This document shows, piece by piece, positions 1 through 8,789 of a DNA stretch of 64,000 nt. This stretch comes from Massilia sp. Root335 (lineage in GTDB: Bacteria > Pseudomonadota > Gammaproteobacteria > Burkholderiales > Burkholderiaceae_D). The stretch is taken from contig NZ_LMCY01000021.1 of the NCBI RefSeq assembly GCF_001425685.1, positions 26,979 through 90,978 of the forward strand, written 5' to 3'. Position 1 is the first letter of the stretch; each line of letters starts with the position of its first letter. The notes beneath the pieces are model-generated. The model was not told the DNA's origin and ran no database searches. It was given only the letters and a program-made list of their open reading frames with translations. Made by a program: the position numbers and the translations under genes.

Positions 1-625
1 ACGCCGCCAGCGCCGCGCGGGCCGGACCGCCGACGGGCACGCGGCGCATCTTGTTGCCCTTGCCGGTCACGACCACTTCCTGCGCTTCGAGTTCCAGCCA
101 GCCGAGCGACGCAGGCTGGCCATCCCTGGCGGGGACGTGGTGGACGTCGAGTCCGGTCAGTTCGGACACCCGCAGGCCGCTCGAGTACAGCAGTTCGAAC
201 ATGGCGCGGTCGCACAACTCCGCCGGTTCGGCATGGCCGGGCCTCGTCTTTTCCATGAGTTGCACGGCATCGTCGACGGCCAGTGCCTTGGGCAGCCGCT
301 TGGGGCGGCGTGGCGCGCGCACGCCGTCGGCCGGGTTGGCCGCCAACGGAAGCTGGCGCGACAGCCAGTCGAAGAAGCCGCGCCAGCCGGACAGTTTGCG
401 CGCGATCGACGCGGCGCTCTGTCCCTCGGCATGCAGTTTCGCGGCGAAGCGGCGGATGTCGAAATGGGTCAAGGTCGGCCAGTCGGCCTGGCCCGGCAGG
501 TTGGCGAGCCGGGCCAGTTCGGCCAGGTCGCGGCCGTAGGCGGCGATCGTGTGCCCGGACAGCTGGCGCTGCGTTTTCAGCTCCGCCAGGTAGCGGCCGG
601 TCCAGTCGTCGGCCGGCGTGTCCAT
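1..625 (-). CDS. xerC: Tyrosine recombinase XerC (C-terminus beyond window edge)
   Basis: Site-specific tyrosine recombinase that, with XerD, resolves chromosome dimers at dif. About 208 N-terminal residues are present; the rest lies beyond the left edge. Reading the minus strand from the ATG at 625 gives an N-terminal core-binding domain (roughly residues 5-90) and then the start of the catalytic domain. The SSGLRVSEL motif carries the first catalytic Arg and VTGKGNKMR carries the catalytic Lys; the HxxR and Tyr motifs are outside the window. The start follows the stop of the DUF484 gene as TGACATG, so the two are translationally coupled. DUF484-xerC adjacency is the common proteobacterial arrangement, which supports XerC over XerD or an integron/phage integrase. 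Confidence 0.93.
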   Translation of the reverse strand, partial: MDTPADDWTGRYLAELKTQRQLSGHTIAAYGRDLAELARLANLPGQADWPTLTHFDIRRFAAKLHAEGQSAASIARKLSGWRGFFDWLSRQLPLAANPADGVRAPRRPKRLPKALAVDDAVQLMEKTRPGHAEPAELCDRAMFELLYSSGLRVSELTGLDVHHVPARDGQPASLGWLELEAQEVVVTGKGNKMRRVPVGGPARAALAA

Positions 626-626
626 G

Positions 627-1304
627 TCAGGCGAGCAGTGGGGCGAGGGCGGTGCTGGCCGTCTCGCCGATGTGGACGAGGAAATCCGTCGCCATCGAGG
701 CGCTGAAGCGTTCCAGATCCGGAGAGCCGAGCACGAGCAGGCCGAAGGCGCTGCCGCCGGCGCGCAGCGGCAACAGCACGGTCGAGCGCACCGCGTCCGC
801 CGCGGCCGGCTCGGCGCCTGCGAGCCAGCCGACCGCTTCGAATTCCTTGTTCGGACCGCAGTAGGGCGCGCGCAGGCTGCTGGCGAACAGGCGCACGTCC
901 TCGGACACGCCGTTCGTATACCAGGTGCCGGCGTGCTCGGGCGTCAGTTTCCACAGGCGCAGCGTGGCTTGCGGCACGATGAAATGCTTGACCAGGCCGT
1001 CGGCCACGGCGCTCGGGATCTCATCGTGTGCACGGGTGCGCAGCAATTGCTGGGTCCAGCCGTGGAAACGGTTCGCGATGGCCGCGTTTTCCTCGGCGTG
1101 GCGCGCCAGCTCGGACATGCGCAATTCCAGAACCCGGTACTTGTCGCGCATGACTTCCATCTGGCGCTCCTGCAGCGATACCGCACGGCCCGTCAGTGGG
1201 CTCGACAGTTTTACTTCGCCCAGCAGGGCGGCGTGCTCGACGAAAAACTGCGGATGGTCGACCAGGTATTGGGCGATGGCGGTGGAATCCAGTGATGCGG
1301 TCAT
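627..1304 (-). CDS. DUF484 family protein
   Basis: Cytosolic protein of the DUF484 family (YigA-like), about 225 aa and normal length for the family. It opens with the typical helical segment (IAQYLVDHPQFFVEHAALL), followed by a coiled-coil-like stretch (about residues 50-85) and a GAF-like alpha/beta domain (about 95-220, with VLLPLRAGGSAFGLLVLGS). The biochemical role is unknown; the family is recognised mainly by its place next to xerC. I chose the ATG at 1304; an upstream in-frame ATG at 1331 would add nine residues not typical of the family. In enterobacteria dapF lies immediately upstream, but here a porin and a Sel1-repeat gene separate the two. Confidence 0.88.
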   Translation of the reverse strand: MTASLDSTAIAQYLVDHPQFFVEHAALLGEVKLSSPLTGRAVSLQERQMEVMRDKYRVLELRMSELARHAEENAAIANRFHGWTQQLLRTRAHDEIPSAVADGLVKHFIVPQATLRLWKLTPEHAGTWYTNGVSEDVRLFASSLRAPYCGPNKEFEAVGWLAGAEPAAADAVRSTVLLPLRAGGSAFGLLVLGSPDLERFSASMATDFLVHIGETASTALAPLLA

Positions 1305-1418
1305 GTGCGGCTTGCGAGATGGGTAGACCATTCATTTTAACCGACAGCAATGGGTCGTCACGGATTTCCTGTTGGCACTGTACCGCAGCCGCATCATCGA
1401 AGCGGCGCCGGATGCAAC

Positions 1419-1450
1419 AAGGGCGGACCCGGTTGCCCAGGTCCGCCCTT
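1419..1450 (-). terminator. Hairpin downstream of the porin gene
   Basis: A perfect 11-bp inverted repeat, AAGGGCGGACC and GGTCCGCCCTT, is separated by a 10-nt loop. It lies about 40 bp past the porin stop codon. On the minus strand the stem ends in TT and is followed by only a short T-poor tail. It fits a factor-independent terminator for the porin, or a 3'-end stabilising hairpin. Confidence 0.65.
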
Positions 1451-1488
1451 GCGGTGCGGCACAGCGGGGTTGCCCCCGCGTGGTCAGC

Positions 1489-2568
1489 TTAGAACGAGTG
1501 GTTCAGGCCCACGTCGTAGTGGTTGACGGTCGGGGTGCCCGAAGCCGCGCCGGTCGCCTGGCTGAAGATGTTCGTCTTGCGCGAAGCATCGACGTACAGG
1601 TACGTACGCTTCGACAGGCTGTATTCGTAGCCCAGCGAGTACTGGCGGGTGATCAGGTCGTGCAGGCGGAAGTTCTCGTCCTGCTTCTTGATACCGAAGC
1701 CGGCCAGGACTTTGCCCGGGCCCACAGCGTAGGTTGCACCGATCTCGGCGCCCTTGATGGTCGGACGCTGGGTGTTGGTGTGCTCCATGTTCTGGTGCGA
1801 GTAGGTACCCATCAGTTTCAGTTCCGGGGTCACCGAGAACGAACCTGCGACCGACCAGACCTTCGATTCGACGGCGTTGCGCTCGTAAGCCAGCATCGCG
1901 GCGGCCGGACCGTTGTTGTAGGTGCCAGCGATCGAGAACGGGTTGGCCGAAGCCTGCTGGCCTGCCGTGTAGCTGGCAGCGCCGGCGCCGACGCCGGTCA
2001 GGCTGCCGCCGTTGGCTTCTTTCGAGGCCCACGAAGCGTTCACCTGGAAGCCGTTCGAGACCGGCGAGTTATAGAAGATCGCGTTCGAGATACGGTTGCT
2101 GTTCGGCGAGCCGCCGCCGGTGTTGACGTCCAGCGGAGCCGAGTTGAAGCCGGCGACGCTGATGTCGGTGTAGAAACCGGCCGGGGATGCCAGGCCGTGC
2201 CACGGCTCGAACGAACCGACGATTTCCTGGAACGGGGTCAGGCCACGGCCCAGGCGGACCATACCGAAGTCGCCCTGCAGGCCGACGCGGGTCTGGCCCT
2301 GGAACAGCGGACGGCCGTTGTTTTCGTTGGTGCCGGTGTCCGGGTCGTAACGCATTTCGACTTGGAACAGTGCTTTCAGGCCGTTGCCCAGGTCTTCAGT
2401 ACCTTTGAAGCCCAGGGTGTTGGAGGCGCGCTTGCCGATGTTCAGGGTCTGGTCGGTGCGCTTGACCATGCCGACGTCGATGGTGCCGTAGATTTGCACA
2501 GCGGTTTGAGCTTGCGCCACGCTAGCGAATGCGCCCAGCAGAGCGGCTGCGACGAGGGTTTTTTTCAT
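1489..2568 (-). CDS. General porin (betaproteobacterial Porin_4 type)
   Basis: Outer-membrane trimeric diffusion porin of 359 aa, the usual size. Residues 1-20 (MKKTLVAAALLGAFASVAQA) are a classic Sec signal peptide with an AQA cleavage site. The mature protein starts QTAVQIYGTIDVG, the hallmark of the Omp32/OmpC-like family, and has alternating beta-strands, a loop-3-like PWHGLASP segment, and a terminal strand ending in Phe (YDVGLNHSF) for BAM recognition. The start has an AGGA ribosome-binding site 10 nt upstream. The upstream region is AT-rich and the leader appears long, as is common for porins controlled post-transcriptionally. A terminator-like hairpin follows. It sits alone between housekeeping genes; substrate preference cannot be read from the sequence. 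Confidence 0.95.
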   Translation of the reverse strand: MKKTLVAAALLGAFASVAQAQTAVQIYGTIDVGMVKRTDQTLNIGKRASNTLGFKGTEDLGNGLKALFQVEMRYDPDTGTNENNGRPLFQGQTRVGLQGDFGMVRLGRGLTPFQEIVGSFEPWHGLASPAGFYTDISVAGFNSAPLDVNTGGGSPNSNRISNAIFYNSPVSNGFQVNASWASKEANGGSLTGVGAGAASYTAGQQASANPFSIAGTYNNGPAAAMLAYERNAVESKVWSVAGSFSVTPELKLMGTYSHQNMEHTNTQRPTIKGAEIGATYAVGPGKVLAGFGIKKQDENFRLHDLITRQYSLGYEYSLSKRTYLYVDASRKTNIFSQATGAASGTPTVNHYDVGLNHSF

Positions 2569-3035
2569 CTATTTTTGTCCTAAAAAGTGAATCGAAGGAA
2601 TCCAGAGAGCATTGAGATTTTTATTAGTTGCTGAACACTCGGATGTGTGAACCTTAAATGCTTAATGCGTCAAGATTGTTTGATTTGTCAATTATGACTG
2701 TTGCACTTGGTCGAAAGCCAATAAATCCAATCGTGCTGTTGTATTTTCGAAACGGCCGTGGTGGCGGCAGGGGCGCACCTTAAGCCTCGTTTAAGTTTCC
2801 AAACACCATCATTCGGTCCCCGTACCACGGCAGGGTTTGTGCGGGCTCAAAGGCCTTTGGAATCGCAGGCGAATCGTGCCGACGCGGCTTTAGACTCTGG
2901 CCCATCCGACGCCCATTGCTACCGCAGTGCGCGCCACATGAGCTCATCGGTAGCGCATCGTAGGCGATCTTGTGCGCATCTGCGTGCATTGTGTTGCGTA
3001 CATTTCCTAGGCGTCTCAAACATCAGAAGAGAACG
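2569..3035. other. AT-rich intergenic region between divergent porin and Sel1-repeat genes
   Basis: This 467-bp gap separates two divergent starts and must hold both promoters. The part next to the porin (2569-2760) is markedly AT-rich for this genome. It contains, on the minus strand, a consensus TTGACA (2691-2686) and a second TTGACG, but I find no convincing -10 at the right spacing. The remainder (2760-3035) has no gene I can support; several short overlapping frames lack coding character. An AGAAGAG ribosome-binding site precedes the Sel1-repeat start at 3036. Confidence 0.5.
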
Positions 3036-4604
3036 ATGGCAAATCGTGAAGAACTGGCGGTCATCCGCGGCGCACGCGCCGGACGCGCCGAATCGCAACT
3101 GGCCCTGGGCCGGCTCTATCTGTTCGGCAGCGCCGGGCTGCCCAGGAGCCTGCCCACAGCCCTCCATTGGCTCGACCGTGCCGCGCAGCAAGGTTGTGCA
3201 GAAGCATGGAATTTGATCGGCAACCATATTCCGGTCGATCTCGCGCGTAACAATTCACAGTCGGTCACCGGCTGGTACGAACGAGCGTACGACGGCGGGC
3301 TCGTGCGCGCCGGGCTCGCCTATGCCCAACTGGTGCTGGGCGCGGCGCGCGCCGGCCGGTGCACGCCGGCCGAGCGCACCAAGGCCCTGCGGGCCCTGGA
3401 AGACGCGGCCCGTGCCGGCTTCCCTGAAGCGCAGTGGCTGCTCGCGCGCGAACATGGCGCTGCTCCGCCCGAGACGGACGAGCCGGCCGTCCGCGCGCCC
3501 GTGGCCAGCCCGGCCGGCCAGCGCTGGTTGCGCCAGGCGGCCGACAGCGGCGTCGGCGCCGCGCAGTTCGCGCTGCTGGAACAGGACTGGACAGCCGGCC
3601 GCTGGTCCGCGTGGCTGGAGCGTGCGCTCCCGCTGGCGCGTGTCCTGGCCGGTTCCGACGCCGCCCAGGACCACGCGGCGGCCCGGCTGGCGCCGGACGA
3701 GGTGCAGCTGCTGTCGCGCTGCGCCCGGCTGGCCGAAGCAAACGAGGCGCCGCACGACGTCAGCCAGGACGAATTGCTCAGGTTTTGGGAAATCGCTGCC
3801 GCCGAGCAGGACCGCCATGCCCAGTTCGCGCTCGGCCTGTGGTGCGCCCGCATGCGGGTCGACGGCAAGCGCATTCCCGGCAGCCACGGCGCGGCCAATT
3901 TCAAGAAGGCCGTGCGCTGGCTGACGCAGGCCGGCGAGCAGGGCCTGGCCGAGGCCTGGTACGCCTTGTCGCGCATCTATATAAAACCGGAATTTTCGCA
4001 GCGTAACGTCCTGGAAGCGCAGAAATACCTGGAGCGTGCGGCCGAGATGGGCTATCGCGATGCCCAGCTCGAATGCGGGAACGCGGCGTGGCGCGCGCGG
4101 CGCGAGAACGAGAACAACGATGTGCGTGCCCTGTTCTGGCTGCAAAAGGCGGCGCAGCAGGGCTGCCCCAAGGCCGTGGCCGCCTTGCGCAAGCTGGCGC
4201 CGCGCCAGCCCGGCGCCTGGGCGGACATGGAGGCGCTGATGGCGGGACGGGACCTCGCGGCCCATCCGCTGCTGGCCGTGCGCCTGGAGCTGGCCGTGGC
4301 CTTCGGCCTCAGCCGGGCCGAGGCGCTGCTGCTGGATATCCGCAATGCCGACCGCGGCCACTGCCTGGTGATCGACATCCGCGCCAGCTACGGGCGCAGC
4401 CGGCGCCGTTTGATCTCGGTGGAAACGGCGCCGGAGCGCCAACTGCTCGACCGCGCGGCGCTCGTGTTCGAGAGCGTCGATTGCGGCCCGGGCGGTCCGG
4501 AAGGGAATTATCGCCAGCGCCTGTACCGGTTGCGCAGCCTGTTGCCCGACACGGATGGCGTCGACCCGGGCGCCGACGATGGAAATTACTCACTGGCCGC
4601 CTGA
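3036..4604 (+). CDS. Sel1-like tetratricopeptide-repeat protein
   Basis: A 522-aa helical-repeat protein with no signal peptide or membrane segment, so probably cytosolic. Sel1-like repeats are visible at about residues 18-53 (AESQLALGRLYLFGSAGLPR), 259-302, 303-339 and 340-377. Each has the A..LG..Y..G......A..W...AA..G pattern. The middle (about 100-250) is probably degenerate repeats, and the last 130 residues are unassigned. Sel1 repeats usually act as protein-interaction scaffolds; the partner here is unknown. I chose the ATG at 3036, with AGAAGAG upstream, over an in-frame start at 2970 that adds 22 unconvincing residues. It is convergent with dapF. Its product should be treated as an uncharacterised scaffold. 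Confidence 0.85.
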   Translation: MANREELAVIRGARAGRAESQLALGRLYLFGSAGLPRSLPTALHWLDRAAQQGCAEAWNLIGNHIPVDLARNNSQSVTGWYERAYDGGLVRAGLAYAQLVLGAARAGRCTPAERTKALRALEDAARAGFPEAQWLLAREHGAAPPETDEPAVRAPVASPAGQRWLRQAADSGVGAAQFALLEQDWTAGRWSAWLERALPLARVLAGSDAAQDHAAARLAPDEVQLLSRCARLAEANEAPHDVSQDELLRFWEIAAAEQDRHAQFALGLWCARMRVDGKRIPGSHGAANFKKAVRWLTQAGEQGLAEAWYALSRIYIKPEFSQRNVLEAQKYLERAAEMGYRDAQLECGNAAWRARRENENNDVRALFWLQKAAQQGCPKAVAALRKLAPRQPGAWADMEALMAGRDLAAHPLLAVRLELAVAFGLSRAEALLLDIRNADRGHCLVIDIRASYGRSRRRLISVETAPERQLLDRAALVFESVDCGPGGPEGNYRQRLYRLRSLLPDTDGVDPGADDGNYSLAA

Positions 4605-4625
4605 GGGCAAGCGGCCAGTCCTGCG

Positions 4626-5489
4626 TCAGATGTCGATCTCGCCTTCGAACACGGTTTCGGCCGGACCACTCATATAGACGGGCTGGCCCTCGCCGGCCCA
4701 GCGGATGGTCAGCTGGCCACCGCGCGCCTGTACCTGCACAGGCGAATCCAGCAGTCCACGCCGGATGCCGGCCACGACGGCGGCGCAGGCGCCGGTACCG
4801 CAGGCCAGTGTCTCGCCGGCGCCGCGTTCGTAGACGCGCAGCTTGACGCGGCCGCGGTCCACGATCTGCAGGAAGCCGGCATTCACGCGCCGCGGAAAGC
4901 GCGGGTGGTGCTCGATCTGCGGGCCGGTCTCGAGGACGGGCGCCGCGTCGACGTCGTCGACGACTTGCACCGCGTGCGGATTGCCCATCGACACCGTCGA
5001 CACGAGCACGGTCTTGTCCTGTCCCTTGTGCGAGACGGTGATCGGCCACAGGGTGTCGCGTCCTTCGGCGACGCCTTCCAGGCCGGCGGCATCGAACGGC
5101 ACCCGGGCCGGTTCCAGGATCGGGGCGCCCATGTCCACCGTGATGCTGCCGTCGTCTTCCAGGCGCGGGGTGATGATGCCGCTCATCGTTTCGACGCGGA
5201 TGCTGCGTTTATTCGTCAGCCCCTTGTCGCTGACGAAGCGCACGAAGGCGCGCGAACCGTTGCCGCACTGCTCGACCTCGCCGCCGTCGTTGTTGTAGAT
5301 GCGGTAACGGAAATCGCTGTCCGCCGCGGCCGGGCGCTCGACGATCAGGATCTGGTCGGCGCCGATGCCGAAGCGGCGGTCGGCCAGGCGGCGCCATTGT
5401 TCAGGGCCGAGGTCGAGTTGCTGGTTGATCGCATCGATCACGACGAAATCGTTGCCGGCGCCGTGCATCTTGGTGAACTTGAGTTTCAT
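4626..5489 (-). CDS. dapF: Diaminopimelate epimerase
   Basis: Converts LL- to meso-diaminopimelate for lysine and peptidoglycan synthesis; cytosolic and cofactor-free. The 287-aa product has the family N-terminus ([16 protein letters not shown]) and both catalytic cysteines in their motifs: Cys75 in [12 protein letters not shown] and Cys230 in [10 protein letters not shown]. The length is slightly above the usual 275. The stop is 22 bp from the convergent Sel1-repeat gene. Upstream, 25 bp separate it from the acyltransferase gene, so the two acyltransferases and dapF likely form one minus-strand operon. DUF484-xerC would normally follow dapF directly but is displaced here. Confidence 0.97.
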   Translation of the reverse strand: MKLKFTKMHGAGNDFVVIDAINQQLDLGPEQWRRLADRRFGIGADQILIVERPAAADSDFRYRIYNNDGGEVEQCGNGSRAFVRFVSDKGLTNKRSIRVETMSGIITPRLEDDGSITVDMGAPILEPARVPFDAAGLEGVAEGRDTLWPITVSHKGQDKTVLVSTVSMGNPHAVQVVDDVDAAPVLETGPQIEHHPRFPRRVNAGFLQIVDRGRVKLRVYERGAGETLACGTGACAAVVAGIRRGLLDSPVQVQARGGQLTIRWAGEGQPVYMSGPAETVFEGEIDI

Positions 5490-5514
5490 GGTATTCCTGA
5501 TGTTGCTAGCGGTA

Positions 5515-6378
5515 TTAATCGTAGAACGAAGGTTCGCCGGGCGGCCGGGTCTTGAAGCGTTTGTGCGTCCAGAAATACTCGGCCGGATGTTCGCGCACGC
5601 GGTCCTCGATGAAGGCGTTCATGCGGCGGGTGGCGGCGATGATGTCGTCGCCCGGGAAATCGTCCCATGCCGGATAGAACTCTACCCGATAGCCTTTGTA
5701 GTTGGGCAAGAACGTGGCCACGACCGGGATGACCTTGGCGCCGGTCGCGCCCGCCAGTCGGCCGAGTGCCGTCAAGGTCGCGGCCGGGACGCCGAAGAAT
5801 GGGACGAAGGCGGCGTCCTTCTCGCCGAAATCCATGTCCGGCAGCATGAAATACGGCATTTTTTCGCGCAGTGCGCGGATGATCGGCTTGATGCCGTCGC
5901 TGCGGGTAAACAGGCGTACCGGGCCGTAGCGTTCACGGCCGTAGCGCAACAGGTCGTCGAACGCCTTGTTCTTTTGCGGCGCGTACATGCTCGACAGCGG
6001 CACGACGCGCGACGCCACGCCGGCCACGTCCAGGCAGACGAAATGGGGACAGAACAGGATGACCGGTTCGGTCTCCAGCTGGGCTTTCGGCACGGCCGGG
6101 ACGACGTCGATCAGGCCGTGGACGCGCTCGAGCGGCGCCCACCAGATCAGCGAGCGCTCCAGAATGCTGCGCGAATACGCCATGAAGTGGCGCTTGGCGA
6201 TGTCGACCCGTTCCGCTTCGCTCCGTTCCGGCATGCACAGGCGCAGGTTGATCAGGGCGATCTTGCGGCGCTTGGGGATCGCGTAATACATCAGCCAGCC
6301 GATGGTGTTGCCGATGCGGCCGAGGACAGGCAGCGGCAGGAAGTGCAGCAGCCACAACAGGAAAATCAGGAACCTCAT
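5515..6378 (-). CDS. Lipid A biosynthesis acyltransferase (LpxL/HtrB family), copy 1
   Basis: Inner-membrane acyltransferase that adds secondary acyl chains to lipid A. The 287-aa product has an N-terminal membrane anchor (about residues 3-32). The catalytic HX4D motif is His112-Asp117 in [12 protein letters not shown], and the C-terminus has the family's [12 protein letters not shown] block. Its start overlaps the end of the upstream acyltransferase by four bases (ATGA), indicating translational coupling. Which acyl chain and position it uses cannot be told. Two adjacent paralogues suggest that they divide the primary- and secondary-position work, as LpxL and LpxM do. Confidence 0.92.
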   Translation of the reverse strand: MRFLIFLLWLLHFLPLPVLGRIGNTIGWLMYYAIPKRRKIALINLRLCMPERSEAERVDIAKRHFMAYSRSILERSLIWWAPLERVHGLIDVVPAVPKAQLETEPVILFCPHFVCLDVAGVASRVVPLSSMYAPQKNKAFDDLLRYGRERYGPVRLFTRSDGIKPIIRALREKMPYFMLPDMDFGEKDAAFVPFFGVPAATLTALGRLAGATGAKVIPVVATFLPNYKGYRVEFYPAWDDFPGDDIIAATRRMNAFIEDRVREHPAEYFWTHKRFKTRPPGEPSFYD

Positions 6379-7226
6379 GCGACGGTCTCGGCTTGCGGTG
6401 CTGCAACGCCTTGCGGCTTCTTGTAGCGGTTGTAACTCCAGAAATACTGGGCGGGGCAGAAGGCGATGAGTTTTTCCATCTGGCGGTTGATGCCGGCGGC
6501 CTGCTGGGCGGCGTCGCCTTCCAGCGACCCGTCGAACGGCACGAAGCGGATCGCGAAACCGCGGCCGCGCGGCAGGCGTTCCGCGTACACGGTCAGGATG
6601 TCGGTCTTGCCCAGCTGCGCCAGCTTGGCGGGCAGCGTCATCGTATAGGCGTCACGCCCGAAGAAGGGGGCCCACACGCCTTCGCCTTCCTGCGGCACCT
6701 GGTCCGGCAGCACGCCCACCGGCTGGCCGGCCCGCAGGGCCTTGACGAGCATGCGCACGCCGGACAGGTTGGCCGGCGCCAGGTGCATGTGCTGGCGTGC
6801 GCGCGCGCCCTCGACGAGGGGTTTCAGGGCGCTTTGGCGCGGCGGGCGGTACATGACCGTCAGTTCGACCCGCAGCGACACCTGCTGGGCCGTCAGCTCG
6901 AAGCAGCCCAGGTGCGGCGTGAGGAAGACGATGCCGCGGCCGGCGTCGAGCTGGCGCTGGACCAGTTCCCAGTTTTCCATGATGACGTGGCGGGTGACGC
7001 GTTCCTGCGGCGCGCACCAGACGAAGGGCAGCTCGGCGATGGCCTTGCCGGATTCGGCGATCGCTGCGTGCAAATGGCCGCCATAGCCGGCCCGCTCGAG
7101 GTTGTCGCGCAGGCGCCGGCGGTGCGACGGCGATAGGAGATAGACAATCCAGCCGAGCGCCGCGCCGAGCGCGTGGAGCGCGCGTAGCGGAAAAAACGAC
7201 AGGATCCGAAACAAAAGAACAAGCAT
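6375..7226 (-). CDS. Lipid A biosynthesis acyltransferase (LpxL/LpxM-like), copy 2
   Basis: Second member of the lysophospholipid acyltransferase superfamily, 283 aa. It has an N-terminal hydrophobic anchor (about residues 2-31) and the motif FLTPHLGCFELT, where the catalytic pair is His105-Glu110 (HX4E rather than the HX4D of its neighbour). The C-terminal YFWSYNRYKKP block matches the family. It is first in the minus-strand run acyltransferase-acyltransferase-dapF and diverges from metK across 178 bp. The protein is diverged from copy 1 along most of its length, so an ancient rather than recent duplication is likely. An ornithine-lipid or other acyltransferase role is less likely but not excluded. 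Confidence 0.88.
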   Translation of the reverse strand: MLVLLFRILSFFPLRALHALGAALGWIVYLLSPSHRRRLRDNLERAGYGGHLHAAIAESGKAIAELPFVWCAPQERVTRHVIMENWELVQRQLDAGRGIVFLTPHLGCFELTAQQVSLRVELTVMYRPPRQSALKPLVEGARARQHMHLAPANLSGVRMLVKALRAGQPVGVLPDQVPQEGEGVWAPFFGRDAYTMTLPAKLAQLGKTDILTVYAERLPRGRGFAIRFVPFDGSLEGDAAQQAAGINRQMEKLIAFCPAQYFWSYNRYKKPQGVAAPQAETVA

Positions 7227-7353
7227 TTATTGATTTAGGGTAGAGAACCGACGAGTTGCTGTGCCAGAATTTTTAGAGGAGCGTAAAATACCATTTGTAG
7301 CATCCGCGGAGTTAATGACAACTTGCGAAGCGGAATATAAATATCGCTAAAGC

Positions 7354-7376
7354 GTCGCAGGCTTTGATGCTGCGGC
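7354..7376 (+). promoter_or_regulatory. Hairpin in the metK leader
   Basis: The arms GTCGCAG and CTGCGGC (one G-T wobble) are separated by nine nt and followed by AATTTTC, 28 bp before the metK start. A TATAAA box lies just upstream (about 7335-7340), so the hairpin would be in the leader. It does not match a known SAM riboswitch that I can recognise. It could be an attenuator or simply a stable 5' stem. Confidence 0.3.
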
Positions 7377-7404
7377 AATTTTCATAACAGTATCAGGAGC
7401 CTTA

Positions 7405-8574
7405 ATGTCTTCCAACGACTACCTCTTCACTTCCGAATCCGTTTCGGAGGGCCACCCGGACAAAGTCGCCGACCAGATTTCCGACGCCATTCTCGACGCC
7501 ATCCTGGAGCAGGATCCGCGCGCGCGCGTTGCCGCGGAAACGCTGTGCAACACGGGTCTGGTGGTTCTGGCCGGGGAAATCACGACGCACGCAAACGTCG
7601 ATTATATTCAAGTTGCGCGCAACACCATCAAACGCATCGGTTACGACAACACCGATTTCGGCATCGACTACAAGGGTTGCGCCGTACTGGTCGCCTACGA
7701 CAAGCAATCGCCGGACATCGCGCAGGGCGTCGATGAAGGCGCGGGCATCGACCTCGACCAGGGCGCCGGCGACCAGGGCCTGATGTTCGGCTACGCCTGC
7801 GACGAAACGCCGGAACTGATGCCGGCCGCGATTTATTATGCGCACCGCCTGGTCGAGCGCCAGTCGCAGCTGCGCAAGGATGGCCGCCTGCCGTGGCTGC
7901 GTCCGGACGCCAAGTCGCAGGTCACGCTGCGTTACGTCAACGGCCGTCCGGTGTCCGTGAACACCGTCGTGCTGTCGACCCAGCACGCGCCGGAAGTCAG
8001 CCACAGCCAGATCGAGGAAGCGGTGATCGAGGAGATCATCAAGCCGGTGCTGCCGCGCGAGTGGTTGCAGGATACCCGCTACCTGGTCAACCCGACCGGC
8101 CGCTTCGTCATCGGCGGCCCGCAGGGCGACTGCGGCCTGACCGGCCGCAAGATCATCGTCGACACGTATGGCGGCGCGGCACCGCACGGCGGCGGCGCGT
8201 TCTCCGGCAAGGACCCGTCCAAGGTCGACCGCTCGGCCGCCTACGCCGCGCGCTACGTCGCCAAGAACGTCGTGGCCGCCGGCCTGGCGCGCCAGTGCCA
8301 GGTGCAGGTCAGCTACGCGATCGGCGTCGCCCGTCCGATCAACATCACCGTCTACACGGAAGGCACCGGCGTGATTTCGGACGAGAAGATCGCCGAACTG
8401 GTGATGGAACACTTCGACCTGCGCCCGAAAGGCATCGTGCAGATGCTCGACCTGCTGCGCCCGATCTATACCAAGTCGGCCGCCTACGGTCACTTCGGCC
8501 GCGAAGAGCCGGAATTCAGCTGGGAGCGTACCGACAAGGCCGCGCTGCTGCGCGCCGAAGCCGGCCTGGCGTAA
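7405..8574 (+). CDS. metK: S-adenosylmethionine synthetase
   Basis: Makes S-adenosylmethionine from methionine and ATP; a cytosolic tetramer and the source of methyl groups for the cycle completed by the next operon. The 389-aa product is full length. It has the ATP-binding GHPDK motif at residues 16-20, the signature [12 protein letters not shown] and the glycine-rich [15 protein letters not shown] loop. An AGGAG ribosome-binding site precedes the ATG. It diverges from the acyltransferase operon. ahcY and metF follow in the same direction but behind their own riboswitch and a large hairpin, so metK is probably a separate transcript. Confidence 0.98.
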   Translation: MSSNDYLFTSESVSEGHPDKVADQISDAILDAILEQDPRARVAAETLCNTGLVVLAGEITTHANVDYIQVARNTIKRIGYDNTDFGIDYKGCAVLVAYDKQSPDIAQGVDEGAGIDLDQGAGDQGLMFGYACDETPELMPAAIYYAHRLVERQSQLRKDGRLPWLRPDAKSQVTLRYVNGRPVSVNTVVLSTQHAPEVSHSQIEEAVIEEIIKPVLPREWLQDTRYLVNPTGRFVIGGPQGDCGLTGRKIIVDTYGGAAPHGGGAFSGKDPSKVDRSAAYAARYVAKNVVAAGLARQCQVQVSYAIGVARPINITVYTEGTGVISDEKIAELVMEHFDLRPKGIVQMLDLLRPIYTKSAAYGHFGREEPEFSWERTDKAALLRAEAGLA

Positions 8575-8583
8575 AGCCGGCTC

Positions 8584-8667
8584 AACTTGGGCCCCCGCCT
8601 GCGCGGGGGCGACGGCTCGATGCGTGTTGCTTTATGCAGTCGTCCCCGCGCAGAGGGGGCCCAAGTT
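8584..8667. repeat. Long inverted repeat, REP-like, between metK and the SAH riboswitch
   Basis: Arms AACTTGGGCCCCC (8584-8596) and GGGGGCCCAAGTT (8655-8667) are perfectly complementary. Inside them, each arm continues with a second G/C-rich hairpin segment (CCCCCGCCTGCGCGGGGGCGAC on the left, imperfectly mirrored on the right). The layout resembles dispersed intergenic REP-type palindromes of Burkholderiales. It starts ten bp after the metK stop, so it probably also ends or protects the metK transcript. Confidence 0.7.
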
Positions 8668-8693
8668 CGCCACACCGTGTTAAACTAATGAAT

Positions 8694-8757
8694 TCCGAGG
8701 AGCGTTGCGACGAAAGATTCTCTTTCGCCAGGCTCGGATATCAACACCGCGCTCACG
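8694..8757 (+). promoter_or_regulatory. S-adenosylhomocysteine (SAH) riboswitch
   Basis: The segment matches the SAH riboswitch consensus in sequence and fold. P1 pairs TCCGAG (8694-8699) with CTCGGA (8733-8738). P2 is a hairpin, CGAAAGA/TCTTTCG (8711-8717 and 8721-8727). A pseudoknot pairs GAGCG (8700-8704) with CGCTC (8750-8754). The conserved GGAGCGTTGC and CCAGGCTCGG strings are present. It sits directly before ahcY and ends about 22 nt before the ribosome-binding site. The family turns on SAH-recycling genes when SAH accumulates. A TAAACT box at 8681-8686 would start the transcript almost exactly at the riboswitch. Confidence 0.93.
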
Positions 8758-8789
8758 TTACTTTTTTCTTAACTTGAAAGGAGGGCGTG

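Noticed and set aside
1..625. XerC-like gene as part of an integrative element
   Set aside because: Its DUF484 neighbour and motif pattern are those of the housekeeping dimer-resolution recombinase.
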